From NCBI GenBank assembly GCA_045639905.1, contig JAZUDZ010000053.1, positions 1 to 38,700 on the forward strand: DNA of 38,700 bases, read 5' to 3'. The stretch comes from RGIG426 sp045639905. Its GTDB lineage: Bacteria > Bacillota > Clostridia > Oscillospirales > Acutalibacteraceae. Under the pieces are notes generated by a model. The model ran no database searches, had not been told where the DNA came from, and saw only the letters and a program-made list of their open reading frames with translations. Position 1 is the first letter of the stretch. Every line of letters starts with the position of its first letter. Below, piece after piece: positions 15,500-24,906 of this stretch. A program made the position numbers and the translations under genes.

Positions 15500-16885
15500 A
15501 TGGCCAACATGTCCTTAACCCGAAATGCCATGCCTTCGCAGGATCCACAGGTTCGGAATCACAATTTCGATGAGGTTGCTTTAGGATACACAGAAACTTT
15601 GGCAAGAGACGAGGCAGAACGTTGCTTAAACTGCAAAAATCATCCCTGTACGGATGGATGTCCGGTACACATAGACATCCCCGGTTTTATCGCTGAAATC
15701 CGAAATGGCAACTATAATAAAGCCTATGATATCCTATCGTCCCAAAGTTCTCTTCCGGCCGTATGTGGGCGCGTATGTCCCCAAGAGTCTCAGTGTGAGA
15801 AATATTGCGTTCGCGCCATTAAAGGCGAATCTGTCGGCATCGGCAGGTTGGAACGCTTTGTAGCAGACACACACAATGCAATCATTGATTCCCTTCCCGT
15901 CAAACCAAAATGCAACGGACACCGTGTCGCTGTTGTCGGTTCCGGCCCGGCCGGACTGACTTGTGCAGGCGATTTGGCAAAGAAGGGATACGCCGTCACT
16001 ATCTTTGAAGCATTACATGTCGCAGGCGGTGTGTTGGTTTACGGCATTCCGGAATTTCGTTTGCCGAAAGCCATTGTTCAAAAAGAAGTTGAGCAATTGA
16101 AAGCCCTCGGAGTCACGGTTGAGACCAACACGGTGGTCGGAAAAACCATATCCGTTGATGAACTGCTGGAAAACGGTTATGAAGCGATTTGCATCGGATC
16201 CGGTGCCGGTCTGCCCCGCTTTATGGGAATTCCGGGAGAAAACCTAAAAGGTGTCTATTCCGCCAATGAATTTTTAACACGGATTAACCTGATGAAGGCA
16301 TATTCGGCAGATGCCGCTACTCCTATCCATCACGCGAAACGCGTAGTCGTGGTTGGAGGAGGCAATGTTGCTATGGATGCCGCACGTTGTGCCAAACGTT
16401 TGGGAGCAGACGAAGTAACCATTGTATATCGTCGTTCCGAAGAAGAACTCCCGGCAAGAAAAGAAGAAATTGAGCATGCAAAAGAAGAAGGCATCCACCT
16501 TCATTTATTAACAAATCCCGTCAAAATTGACGGTGATGAAAACGGTTTTGTTTCCTCCATCACATGTTTGGAAATGGATTTGGGTGAACCGGACGAATCC
16601 GGACGCCGTCGTCCCATTGAACGGCCCGGATCGGAATTTCAAATCGATACGGATTGCGTCATCATCGCAATCGGAACATCTCCCAATCCCTTAATCAAAT
16701 CGACCACCGAAGGACTGGAAACGGAACGGCACGGATGTATTGTAACAGACGCGGTCGGAAAAACATCCCGTGAGGGTGTCTATGCGGTTGGTGATGCCGT
16801 CACCGGTGCCGCAACCGTTATTTTGGCAATGGGAGCCGGCAAAACTGCCGCTGCTGCCATTGACGAATATATTCAGAACAAGTAA
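15500..16885 (+). CDS. nfnB: NfnB-like / GltA-type NADPH-dependent oxidoreductase, large subunit
   Basis: Large subunit of NfnAB, closely related to the glutamate-synthase small subunit and often annotated gltA. With NfnA it couples NADH and reduced ferredoxin oxidation to NADP reduction. 461 aa. Cysteine clusters for two [4Fe-4S] centres occur near residues 43-55 (CLNCKNHPCTDGCPVHID) and 90-105 (CGRVCPQESQCEKYC). The FAD motif VAVVGSGPAGLTCAGDL and NADPH motif VVVVGGGNVAMDAARCAK follow, and the C terminus has GVYAVGDAVTGAATVI. No large glutamate-synthase subunit is present, so bifurcation is favoured over glutamate synthesis. Confidence 0.9.
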   Translation: MANMSLTRNAMPSQDPQVRNHNFDEVALGYTETLARDEAERCLNCKNHPCTDGCPVHIDIPGFIAEIRNGNYNKAYDILSSQSSLPAVCGRVCPQESQCEKYCVRAIKGESVGIGRLERFVADTHNAIIDSLPVKPKCNGHRVAVVGSGPAGLTCAGDLAKKGYAVTIFEALHVAGGVLVYGIPEFRLPKAIVQKEVEQLKALGVTVETNTVVGKTISVDELLENGYEAICIGSGAGLPRFMGIPGENLKGVYSANEFLTRINLMKAYSADAATPIHHAKRVVVVGGGNVAMDAARCAKRLGADEVTIVYRRSEEELPARKEEIEHAKEEGIHLHLLTNPVKIDGDENGFVSSITCLEMDLGEPDESGRRRPIERPGSEFQIDTDCVIIAIGTSPNPLIKSTTEGLETERHGCIVTDAVGKTSREGVYAVGDAVTGAATVILAMGAGKTAAAAIDEYIQNK

Positions 16886-16903
16886 GAAAAGGACGTGAAT
16901 TTG

Positions 16904-18181
16904 ATGGACTGGCATATTGAAACAAAATGTATACAAGAAGGCTATGAACCGAAAAACGGCGAGCCTCGTGTAGTCCCGATTGCTCAAAGCACCACTTTCC
17001 GCTATGAAACTTCCGAAGCGATGGGTGCTCTGTTTGATTTGGAAGAAGATGGTTTTTTCTATACTCGACTGGGAAATCCCACTACCGACTGTGTCGAGAA
17101 GAAAATTGCCTCACTGGAGGGCGGCTCGGCTGCACTGCTGACTTCCTCCGGAATGTCCGCCATTATGATGGCTATCTTAAATATTACAAATGCCGGTGAC
17201 CATGTTGTGTCTTCCTCCGCTCTTTATGGCGGTTCTTTCAATTTGCTTGCCAACACCCTGACCAAGCTCGGCATTGAAACCACTTTCGTCGAGCCGGACT
17301 GCGATGAAGATACTTTAAAGGCCGCCTTTAAGCCGAACACGAAGTTGGTTTACGGTGAAACTTTATCCAACCCTTCTCTCAATGTTTTGGACATCGAAAT
17401 GTTCGCCCGTCAGGCGCATGAGCACCATGTACCTTTGATTGTTGACAACACCTTTGCCACTCCGATTCACTGCCGTCCCTTGGAATTCGGCGCGGACATT
17501 GTCGTGCATTCCACCTCGAAATATATGGATGGTCATGCAGTTTCCCTGGGAGGTGCAATTGTTGACGGAGGTAAATTTGACTGGTTTAGCGGTGATTTTC
17601 CGGGCTTGACAACACCGGACGAAAGCTACCACGGTTTGATTTACGCCGAACACTTTGGCCCTACGGCATTTGTTTCTCGTGCTCGGACGCAGCTCATGCG
17701 CGACTTCGGTCCCACACCTTCTCCCTTTAACGCATTCCTGCTGGATCTCGGTCTGGATACACTCCCGCTGCGGATAAAGAAACATGCCGAAAACGCACTT
17801 TTCATTGCAAAAGAGCTTCAAAAAGATCCCCGCATTTCGTGGGTTTCCTTCCCGGAGCTGGAAGACAACCGCTTTTATTCTCTCGCAAAGAAATATATGC
17901 CGGATGGTACTTGCGGCGTTATTTCCTTCGGTATTGCCGGCGGACGTGATAATGCGCAGCTTTTCCAGAGCAAACTGAAGTTGGCCGCCATTGCCACCCA
18001 TGTTGCCGACCTTCGAACATGTGTCTTGCACCCTGCTTCCACGACACACAGGCAGATGAACGATGCTCAGCTTCGTGATGCCGGAGTGCTACCGGATATG
18101 GTACGTTTCTCAGTCGGTATCGAAAATGCTGAGGATATTTTAGCCGATATCAAACAGGCCTTAGACGCCACCTTTGCTTAA
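16904..18181 (+). CDS. metY: O-acetylhomoserine/O-acetylserine sulfhydrylase (PLP enzyme)
   Basis: PLP-dependent enzyme of the Cys/Met metabolism family that joins sulfide or a thiol to O-acetylhomoserine to give homocysteine. 425 aa. Visible are PIAQSTTFRY, TRLGNPTTDCVEKKIASLEGG, LTSSGMSA, DNTFATP and the PLP lysine in VHSTSKYMDGH, then HPASTTHRQ near the C terminus. The start is probably ATG 16904 with AAAGGA 10 nt upstream; a GTG at 16895 is too close to that site. It lies 18 nt after nfnB, so co-transcription is likely and links NADPH supply with sulfur assimilation (inference). Cystathionine gamma-synthase is less likely given the length. Confidence 0.9.
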   Translation: MDWHIETKCIQEGYEPKNGEPRVVPIAQSTTFRYETSEAMGALFDLEEDGFFYTRLGNPTTDCVEKKIASLEGGSAALLTSSGMSAIMMAILNITNAGDHVVSSSALYGGSFNLLANTLTKLGIETTFVEPDCDEDTLKAAFKPNTKLVYGETLSNPSLNVLDIEMFARQAHEHHVPLIVDNTFATPIHCRPLEFGADIVVHSTSKYMDGHAVSLGGAIVDGGKFDWFSGDFPGLTTPDESYHGLIYAEHFGPTAFVSRARTQLMRDFGPTPSPFNAFLLDLGLDTLPLRIKKHAENALFIAKELQKDPRISWVSFPELEDNRFYSLAKKYMPDGTCGVISFGIAGGRDNAQLFQSKLKLAAIATHVADLRTCVLHPASTTHRQMNDAQLRDAGVLPDMVRFSVGIENAEDILADIKQALDATFA

Positions 18182-18187
18182 GTAATC

Positions 18188-18234
18188 AAAAAAAGAGCTT
18201 TGGAACAACTTGGTTCCAAAGCTCTTTTTTTATA
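18188..18234. terminator. Bidirectional terminator between metY and ddl
   Basis: AGAGCTTTGGAAC pairs with GTTCCAAAGCTCT, with AAAAAA before and TTTTTTT after, so it can stop both the metY transcript and the convergent ddl transcript. Confidence 0.9.
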
Positions 18235-18238
18235 TGTA

Positions 18239-19441
18239 TTATTTTTTACCAAGGGATAATCCGTCTGCCGCTCCGGCAAGCAGGTTTGAATCAATACTGA
18301 ACATCAAAGCTTCCCGCTCTCTCTGGCGTTTGAATGCGAGTGCAATCATTTTATCCAGTAGTTCTGCAAAGGACATTCCCTCTTCCTCCCACAAATAGAA
18401 GGAAAGGGATCCCGGAATCGTGTTAATTTCATTAACCCAAAGTTCTCCGGTTTCTTTATCATTTAGGAAGTCAATACGGGCAACACCCAAGCAGCCAAGC
18501 GCCTTAAATGTTTGCACGGCCAGTTCTTTCACCGTTTGAGTCATTTCATCCGGAATATCCGCAGGGCAGCGACGTTTAAGATCCGACATGCCACCACTCT
18601 TGCCACCTTTGGTCCCGCCTTTTCCTCCGGACATGTATTTATCCTGATAGCTCAAAATATCCGTGGCATTCAGGGGTTCTTCACAGGCGGATGCCTGCGC
18701 TTCATAAATATCGCCGAGAACCGCGCAGTTGATTTCTCTTAAATTCTGTACGGCACGTTCCACTAAAATACGGGCTGCAAAACCGGACGCCAAATCCAAG
18801 GCATTGATCAATCCCTCATGATCCTTTGCAAGAGAAATTCCAACAGAACTGCCAAGGTTTACGGGCTTAACAATCATCGGATAACCAAACTGTTCTTCAA
18901 GTTCTGCAACCAGTTTTGCTCCGTTGGCCGCATAGTCCTGACCGGTAATCTCCCGTGCCGGTAAAACCGGAACACCGGCCGCCTGCAAAGCAGATTTCAT
19001 ATATCCTTTATCCATTCCAAGTGCAGAAGCCGTCACATCGCACGAGGCATACGGAACACCGAGCATTTCAAGCATTCCCATTAAAGTTCCGTCTTCCACA
19101 TTTGTTCCGTGAACAACCGGAAGTGCAACCTCAAAATTGTCAATCAGATTGTTTCCGAACTTTTTAAACGGATAACGGATCAAGTCCACGCCGCCTTCGT
19201 CGCTCTTTACAGGAAGAACGCGAACGGAATTCTCGAGAAGGGCTTTCAGGTTCTTGTATGCCTTAATATCCCCTATCATTTCTCCGGTATAAAACTGGTT
19301 GTCTTTGGTAATATACAGCGGAATCGGCTCATATTTCTCGCGATCCAGTGCATGAAATGCCTGCAATCCGGAAATAACCGAAACTTCATGTTCCACACTG
19401 TTTCCGCCGAATAAGACGGCGACTTTTGTTTTTGTTGTCAC
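18239..19441 (-). CDS. ddl: D-alanine--D-alanine ligase with Gly/Lys-rich loop insertion
   Basis: ATP-grasp ligase making D-Ala-D-Ala for peptidoglycan. 400 aa, longer than the usual 310-370. Family motifs: VLFGGNSVEHEVSVIS, PVVHGTNVEDGTLMGMLE, KPVNLGSSVGIS, REINCAVLG, ARIDFLN and VNEINTIPGS. An insertion of GGKGGTKGGKSGG lies near residue 272, in the loop just before CPADIP. A C-terminal helix extends past FAELLDKMI. Start chosen at GTG 19441 with AAGGGG 8 nt upstream; the TTG at 19447 is too close to that site. It follows murF, its pathway successor, by 14 nt. Confidence 0.95.
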   Translation of the reverse strand: MTTKTKVAVLFGGNSVEHEVSVISGLQAFHALDREKYEPIPLYITKDNQFYTGEMIGDIKAYKNLKALLENSVRVLPVKSDEGGVDLIRYPFKKFGNNLIDNFEVALPVVHGTNVEDGTLMGMLEMLGVPYASCDVTASALGMDKGYMKSALQAAGVPVLPAREITGQDYAANGAKLVAELEEQFGYPMIVKPVNLGSSVGISLAKDHEGLINALDLASGFAARILVERAVQNLREINCAVLGDIYEAQASACEEPLNATDILSYQDKYMSGGKGGTKGGKSGGMSDLKRRCPADIPDEMTQTVKELAVQTFKALGCLGVARIDFLNDKETGELWVNEINTIPGSLSFYLWEEEGMSFAELLDKMIALAFKRQREREALMFSIDSNLLAGAADGLSLGKK

Positions 19442-19455
19442 AATCAAGACCCCTT

Positions 19456-21045
19456 TTAGTTGTAGTTATCTGGCAAATCGTTTTCCAATAAAACGGTACG
19501 TTTCCCTTCGTTAGGCAAAGAGGCAACGAACTTCAGCCCGTCATCCAAACTCTTTGCAACATAAATTCGGCTTTCATCATATCCGGCCGAAAGTAATCCT
19601 TTTTTCAGCGGAGGTGCTTGTTTTTCTCCAACCAGGACAGCATAATCACAGCAGTCTGCCGCATATCGTCCCAATTCCTCATTGAGAGGGGCTTCGCGTT
19701 CCCCCAGCTCCACCATTCCGGGCGTTACCAAAACACGCTGGCCTTCAAATCCTTTTAACACATCCAAAGCAGAGCGGAAACCTGCCGGATTCGAGTTAAA
19801 GGCATCATCAATAAACCCGTTCGGAAGCAATTCCAAACGATGGCTGACCGGTTTCAGCAAACGAACCGGATACACCAGTTTCTCTGCCGAAATCCCCAGT
19901 TCTCTAGCCATAGCCAAGCACCCGACAATGTTCTGAATATTGTGGGCACCGAGTAGTTTCGTCGTAAAATCCGTTCGGCTGCCATCGGGTTCCACTAAAG
20001 TAAACTTGCAACCGGTAGCGGAAACTTCCACATTCTCTGCATGGTAAGATGCCTGTTCACAGCCATAACTGACCGAACGCGTGTTGCTGACCGGGCGTCC
20101 CGCAATGTAGGGGTTGTCCGTATTCAAGCAAACAAATCCATCCGAAGGAATGGCATCCGCCAATTCGAACTTTGTTTTAATAATGTTCTCAAGAGATAAG
20201 AACGTCTCTAAATGCTGTTCACCGATGGATGTCAAAATACCATATTGCGGATGAACAATATCGCAAATTTCTTTTATCTCCCCGACACCTTTGGCTCCCA
20301 TTTCACAAATAAATACTTCGTGAGACGGCTTTAGGTTTTCACGGATTGCTCGCACGACCCCCATGGTCGTATTAAAACTGGCCGGTGTCATGAGCGTGTT
20401 GTACTGCGTTGACAAAAGCGCATGTAAAAAGTTCTTGGTGCTCGTTTTACCATAACTTCCGGTAATTCCGATTACCATAAGATTCTTATGTTCTGACAAA
20501 ATGCGCTCGGCATCTTTAATAAAATGTTTTGCAACTGCCTTTTCAATCGGAGTGTTAATGAAATTGGCGAATTCTACCAGCGCCGGCACGGCCAAAACCA
20601 AAAGCAATACCGTCAAAGGCATCCAAACAGCAGAAGAAAGAGCGCCGAGATGCTCAAAAACCAAAACTAAGATGGCAATCAATATGGCATAGGTCAATAA
20701 CATTCGTTGTACACGCTTCGTAAAAACAAGTGGCTTTTTTGCTTTTTTCGGCATACAACCAAGAAGGGCTATCAAAGTTGCAATACAGCAAATGATTAAC
20801 AGAACGGCTTTGAAGGTTTGACCTGCAAAAACAGAACCAATCCCGAAAACCAGCAATGAAACAATCAAAAACAATCGGGATAACGGAAAAAGAGAGGCCA
20901 GGTGTTCTTTGCACCATACAAAGTAAGCATCTCCGTGATACCCTTCAAGTTGTAGCATATGGACACAATGTAAAGACTGGGCAATTACCTGAATCAATCC
21001 AAGAATCAGCGCAATCCACATTAGAATACCGATTAACTGTTCCAT
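19456..21045 (-). CDS. murF: MurF-type Mur ligase with N-terminal membrane domain
   Basis: UDP-MurNAc-tripeptide--D-Ala-D-Ala ligase, adding the dipeptide made by Ddl to the wall precursor. 529 aa. The first 170 residues hold about five membrane helices (for example near 4-24, 58-76, 79-97, 115-133, 139-160), absent from textbook MurF of about 450 aa. The Mur ligase core follows: P-loop GITGSYGKTSTKN near 194, EMGAKGVGEI, TSIGEQHLE, the acyl-phosphate lysine region KTKFELAD, GAHNIQNIVG, and DDAFNSNPAGFRSAL. Neighbouring ddl supports MurF over other Mur ligases. The anchor suggests precursor synthesis near the membrane (inference). Confidence 0.88.
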   Translation of the reverse strand: MEQLIGILMWIALILGLIQVIAQSLHCVHMLQLEGYHGDAYFVWCKEHLASLFPLSRLFLIVSLLVFGIGSVFAGQTFKAVLLIICCIATLIALLGCMPKKAKKPLVFTKRVQRMLLTYAILIAILVLVFEHLGALSSAVWMPLTVLLLVLAVPALVEFANFINTPIEKAVAKHFIKDAERILSEHKNLMVIGITGSYGKTSTKNFLHALLSTQYNTLMTPASFNTTMGVVRAIRENLKPSHEVFICEMGAKGVGEIKEICDIVHPQYGILTSIGEQHLETFLSLENIIKTKFELADAIPSDGFVCLNTDNPYIAGRPVSNTRSVSYGCEQASYHAENVEVSATGCKFTLVEPDGSRTDFTTKLLGAHNIQNIVGCLAMARELGISAEKLVYPVRLLKPVSHRLELLPNGFIDDAFNSNPAGFRSALDVLKGFEGQRVLVTPGMVELGEREAPLNEELGRYAADCCDYAVLVGEKQAPPLKKGLLSAGYDESRIYVAKSLDDGLKFVASLPNEGKRTVLLENDLPDNYN

Positions 21046-21072
21046 CTTTCTTCTCCCATTTTATACTAGAAC

Positions 21073-21837
21073 TTATACGAAGGAATCCAGCACCGCCCGG
21101 CACTGTCCCCATTTTTCCGCAAAAGAAAAGTGGCCCGTTCCTTCCAGAACAACTAAACCGGCATCCGGAATCAGTTGTTCCATTTTTTTACCATCCGACA
21201 AAGGAGTGGCAGTATCCAAATCACCCCAAATCAGCAGCGTAGGAACCGCTATCTTGGGCAAATAAGCTTCTAAATCTTCATTCAGTAGCTTAACCATTAT
21301 TTCACGCATCAGCGGGCTGGCATTACGGTAGTCTTCCGAACCAAATTTCCCCTGTGCCTTTTCAACGGCCTTCGGGAATAAGAACTTCATCGGTTTACAA
21401 AGAAGAACTTTTTTCATCGCCTTATAACTGTACACGCGGACATACCATCCAACGCCATGCTTTGCTTTTAACCCAGCGGAATCAATTAAAACGGCTTTGG
21501 AAACCGCCAGCGGGCAGTTATCCCTAGATAACAATTTGATCAAAATACGACCGCCGTTCGAATGTCCCATTACCGTGCAAGGATTTTCCAGCTGAATCGC
21601 TTTGACAAAGTCAAAAACAAAATCCACATATTGGTCTACGTCCCACGCTTCCGGCGGTTCTTCCGAATCACCAAAACCGGGCAAATCCGGCGCAATCACG
21701 CGGCACCGTTCCGACAAATGATTGATAATCAATCGATAGGTTTCTGCCTTTGCACCCCATCCGTGAAGAATTAATACAACAGGACCGGAGCCTTCGTCAA
21801 CATAATGCACTTTTCGATTATGAATCGTTATATCCAT
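21073..21837 (-). CDS. Alpha/beta hydrolase
   Basis: Serine hydrolase of the alpha/beta fold, 254 aa, no signal peptide, so cytoplasmic. The oxyanion segment LILHGWGAKAETY, nucleophile elbow MGHSNGGRI, acidic residue in LLIWGDLDTATP and His in EGTGHFSF give a complete catalytic triad. ATG 21837 is preceded by AAAGGA at 8 nt; an upstream TTG at 21858 would abut the previous stop. It sits between a lipoprotein cyclophilin and murF in a six-gene operon, but its substrate cannot be inferred. Confidence 0.85.
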   Translation of the reverse strand: MDITIHNRKVHYVDEGSGPVVLILHGWGAKAETYRLIINHLSERCRVIAPDLPGFGDSEEPPEAWDVDQYVDFVFDFVKAIQLENPCTVMGHSNGGRILIKLLSRDNCPLAVSKAVLIDSAGLKAKHGVGWYVRVYSYKAMKKVLLCKPMKFLFPKAVEKAQGKFGSEDYRNASPLMREIMVKLLNEDLEAYLPKIAVPTLLIWGDLDTATPLSDGKKMEQLIPDAGLVVLEGTGHFSFAEKWGQCRAVLDSFV

Positions 21838-21860
21838 AGTCCCGTTCCTTTCCGGCAAAA

Positions 21861-22784
21861 TCAGCCGGCAAATTCTTTAATCTCAATCGTTTTAATAATA
21901 ACATCCTCAGCAGGCTTACCGTTTGCATCTGTTTCTACAGCTGCAATTTTATCGACAATATCCATTCCTTCATAAACCTGACCGAACACAGTATGTCCGG
22001 ATCCGGCACGGAAAGCACCGTCAAGATAGATGTTGCCGCCTTGGGCTTTATACAAATCCCAGACTTCCGGAGGAACCAAATCATAAACAAACGGCATGTT
22101 GATTCCCATTTGAGCCAACTGGGAATAATAGGTCGGCAAGTACTGCGTCATAAAGTCGTTGAACGTCGGATAACTCTTTTTGTACTGTTCATAACTCTCG
22201 CAGAAGTTTGTATAGATGCTGTTGTATGTCTGCAAAGAATAGCCTTTGAAATTATCCGCATTAAAAGAACCGGGGCCAACCTGGTTAATGAAGAACTGGC
22301 TACCGTTCGTATTAGGACCGGAGTTAGCCATTGCAAGAGAACCACGAATGTTGTAGAGTTTGCTGTCAAACTCATCTTCAAAGGGGGTGCCCCAAATGCT
22401 TTCGCCACCGGTACCGGTACCTTTCGGATCTCCACCCTGAATCATAAAATCGTTGATAATTCTGTGGAATGTAAGACCGTCGTAGTATCCTTCTTTGGCA
22501 TGTGTCGTAAAATTCTCAACCGTTTTAGGAGCACCTTCCGGGAACAATCTTAAGCTGATGTCGCCCATGCTGGTATGCATAATTGCAACGGTTTCTCCCG
22601 CTTTGGGAGCTTCCAGCTGGAAGCCGGCAACCTTGTCCGCATAGGCGGTCTTGACACCGTTTCCTTCGTAAGACAAATCCGCTTCACCACTGGTTTCTTT
22701 GCTATTTTCGGGTTTTTGGCTGTCACATCCGGCAAAAACCAAAATCATAGCCAATGCCATAAGTAATGCAATAATTCTTTTCAT
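21861..22784 (-). CDS. Cyclophilin-type peptidyl-prolyl isomerase, lipoprotein, with insertion
   Basis: Extracytoplasmic isomerase that speeds folding of exported proteins. 307 aa. The signal peptide ends in the lipobox VFAGC, so Cys19 is the likely anchor, followed by a Ser/Glu-rich linker. The cyclophilin core shows GLTFHRIINDFMIQGGDP with the catalytic Arg, LAMANSGPNTNGSQFFI, and HTVFGQVYEGMDIVD. Between QFFI and the HTVFG strand is an insertion of about 75-80 residues (Tyr-rich, from about GPGSFNADN to GAFRAG) that the neighbouring copy has only in short form. ATG 22784 has GGGGAG upstream. Adjacent to a cytoplasmic paralogue, 5 nt away. Confidence 0.92.
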   Translation of the reverse strand: MKRIIALLMALAMILVFAGCDSQKPENSKETSGEADLSYEGNGVKTAYADKVAGFQLEAPKAGETVAIMHTSMGDISLRLFPEGAPKTVENFTTHAKEGYYDGLTFHRIINDFMIQGGDPKGTGTGGESIWGTPFEDEFDSKLYNIRGSLAMANSGPNTNGSQFFINQVGPGSFNADNFKGYSLQTYNSIYTNFCESYEQYKKSYPTFNDFMTQYLPTYYSQLAQMGINMPFVYDLVPPEVWDLYKAQGGNIYLDGAFRAGSGHTVFGQVYEGMDIVDKIAAVETDANGKPAEDVIIKTIEIKEFAG

Positions 22785-22789
22785 CTATA

Positions 22790-23389
22790 TTACTCCCCTT
22801 CTTTTACATCGATGGATTCAATAACAACCGGATAAATCGGGCAATCATTTCGGTCGACCTGGACGGATGCAATAGAATCCACTACATCCATTCCTTCATA
22901 GACCTGACCAAAAACCGTATGACGGAAATCAAGATGAGGTGTACCGCCGATTTCCACATAGTTGTTTGTCACTTCGTCCGGATACCCCTGATCGGCATAA
23001 TCACGCATTTGAGAAATCAAACGAGGATCCACGGAGGGAGCCTGAACAATAAAGAACTGACTGCCGTTCGTGTTAGGACCGGCATTGGCCATAGAAAGAG
23101 CTCCACGATAATTTCGAAGTTCCAAGTGGAATTCATCTTCAAAGGGATGACCCCAAATACTTTCACCACCGCATCCGGTGCCTTCTGGATCTCCTCCTTG
23201 AATCATAAAGTTGTCAATAACACGATGGAAAGTCAATCCATCATAATAGCCATCCTTTGCATGCTTTACAAAATTTTCCACTGTTTTCGGCGTAAATTGC
23301 GGAAACAAGCGAATGGAAATATCACCGCGATTGGTGTGCATGACAATGGTCGTATCCTGCTCGGCAGGCATTGCCAATTGATTAAACAT
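22790..23389 (-). CDS. Cyclophilin-type peptidyl-prolyl isomerase, cytoplasmic
   Basis: Prolyl isomerase of 199 aa without signal peptide. GLTFHRVIDNFMIQGGDP, LSMANAGPNTNGSQFFIVQ and HTVFGQVYEGMDVVD carry the conserved catalytic and peptide-binding residues. It is clearly paralogous to the lipoprotein encoded 5 nt downstream, so the pair arose by tandem duplication and one copy gained an export signal and an insertion. Located 20 nt after proS. Confidence 0.92.
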   Translation of the reverse strand: MFNQLAMPAEQDTTIVMHTNRGDISIRLFPQFTPKTVENFVKHAKDGYYDGLTFHRVIDNFMIQGGDPEGTGCGGESIWGHPFEDEFHLELRNYRGALSMANAGPNTNGSQFFIVQAPSVDPRLISQMRDYADQGYPDEVTNNYVEIGGTPHLDFRHTVFGQVYEGMDVVDSIASVQVDRNDCPIYPVVIESIDVKEGE

Positions 23390-23409
23390 AGTAACTCTTC
23401 TCCTCTAAA

Positions 23410-24849
23410 TTAATAGGCTTTGCCCCAGTAAACCATCATCTTGGCCGGTTTGCCGCAGCATACACAGGTGTCGGAAATTTCTTCCTGCTCAAAGGGAATA
23501 CAACGAGATCCCACACCGGTAACTTCTTTTACCTTATCCTCGCAAGCTTCGTCGCCGCACCACATAGCTTTCACAAAACCATCACCGTTTTCTTCCAATT
23601 TTGAAATGATTTCGTCCATAGTCTTGCATGCATAGGTACGCTTTTCTCTGTTTTCCAAAGCAGCCGCATACAAGCCGTCGTGCACTTCCTGAAGCTTCTG
23701 CGTTAATGCTTCTTCCAAATTATCAAGAGATACAACCGTCTTCTCGCGATTGTGGCGGGTAACCAGCACACAGTTCCCGTTTTCAATATCTCTCGGGCCG
23801 ATTTCCAAACGAACCGGGACACCTTTCATCTCGTACTCACTGAATTTCCAACCGGGGCTGTTGTCGCTGTCGTCCATTTTCACACGGAAAGAGGAGGACA
23901 AACGGTCACGAAGTTCTGCAGCTTTATCCAATACGCCTTCTTTATGCTGTGCAATCGGAACAATGACAACCTGGATGGGCGCCACCGCCGGAGGTAAAAC
24001 CAAACCATTGTCATCGCCGTGTGTCATAATAATGGCGCCAATCAAACGGGTTGTAACGCCCCAAGAAGTTTGATGGGGATAGACATGCTTATTCTCTTTG
24101 TCCAGATACTGAATTCCAAAAGCTTTGGCAAAACCATCGCCGAAATAATGCGATGTTCCGGCCTGTAAAGCCTTACCGTCATGCATCAAGGCTTCAATGG
24201 CATAGGTAGACACAGCACCGGCAAACTTATCGCTTTCGGTTTTCTTTCCTTTAACAACCGGCATGGCAAGAGCATCTTCACAGAAAGAAGCGTACGTATT
24301 CAGCATGCGCTCTGTTTCTTCGATAGCCTCCTCGGCCGTAGCATGAATTGTATGACCTTCCTGCCATAAGAATTCGCGGCTTCTGAGGAACGGTCTTGTG
24401 GTTTTCTCCCAACGGACCACAGACACCCACTGGTTATATAATTTCGGCAAATCCCTGTATGATTGCACAATATTCGCATAATGTTCACAAAACAATGTTT
24501 CGCTGGTCGGGCGAACACAAAGACGTTCTTCCAAAGGATCGTTTCCGCCATGGGTTACCCAGGCAACTTCCGGCGCAAACCCTTCCACATGGTCTTTCTC
24601 CTTATTCAAAAGACTTTCCGGAATAAACATCGGCATGCAAACATTTTCATGCCCGGTTGCTTTAAACATACCGTCTAAAATTCTTTGTATATTTTCCCAA
24701 ATTGCATAACCATACGGTCGGATAACCATACATCCTTTCACGCTGGTATACTCAATGAGTTCTGCTTTTTTCACAATATCGGTGTACCATTTTGCAAAAT
24801 CCTCGTCCATAGAGGTAATTGCATCCACCATCTTTTTGTTGTCGGCCAT
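23410..24849 (-). CDS. proS: Prolyl-tRNA synthetase, archaeal/eukaryote-like (type 3)
   Basis: Charges tRNA-Pro. Class II synthetase of 479 aa, the short form without the editing insertion found in the bacterial type. Motif 1 region GCMVIRPYGYAIWENIQ, motif 2 with TSETLFCEHYANIVQ and RWEKTTRPFLRSREFLWQEGHTIHAT, motif 3 in GTSHYFGDGFAK to TSWGVTTRLIGAIIM, an anticodon domain, and a C-terminal zinc-like cysteine set (WCGDEACEDK and DTCVCCGKPAKM) ending in KAY, as in archaeal enzymes. First gene of the minus-strand operon. ATG 24849 has AAAGGTGGGG upstream. Confidence 0.97.
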   Translation of the reverse strand: MADNKKMVDAITSMDEDFAKWYTDIVKKAELIEYTSVKGCMVIRPYGYAIWENIQRILDGMFKATGHENVCMPMFIPESLLNKEKDHVEGFAPEVAWVTHGGNDPLEERLCVRPTSETLFCEHYANIVQSYRDLPKLYNQWVSVVRWEKTTRPFLRSREFLWQEGHTIHATAEEAIEETERMLNTYASFCEDALAMPVVKGKKTESDKFAGAVSTYAIEALMHDGKALQAGTSHYFGDGFAKAFGIQYLDKENKHVYPHQTSWGVTTRLIGAIIMTHGDDNGLVLPPAVAPIQVVIVPIAQHKEGVLDKAAELRDRLSSSFRVKMDDSDNSPGWKFSEYEMKGVPVRLEIGPRDIENGNCVLVTRHNREKTVVSLDNLEEALTQKLQEVHDGLYAAALENREKRTYACKTMDEIISKLEENGDGFVKAMWCGDEACEDKVKEVTGVGSRCIPFEQEEISDTCVCCGKPAKMMVYWGKAY

Positions 24850-24906
24850 AATAGCCCCACCTTTCTAAAATCCATATTGACCCATTATGAATCATCATAC
24901 CCGCTT

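Noticed and set aside
17363..18049. 228-codon minus-strand frame inside metY
   Set aside because: Antisense shadow of a conserved PLP enzyme; no recognisable domain.
24850..24906. T-box leader for proS
   Set aside because: The leader from the predicted start is only about 50 nt, with no T-box sequence or specifier hairpin.
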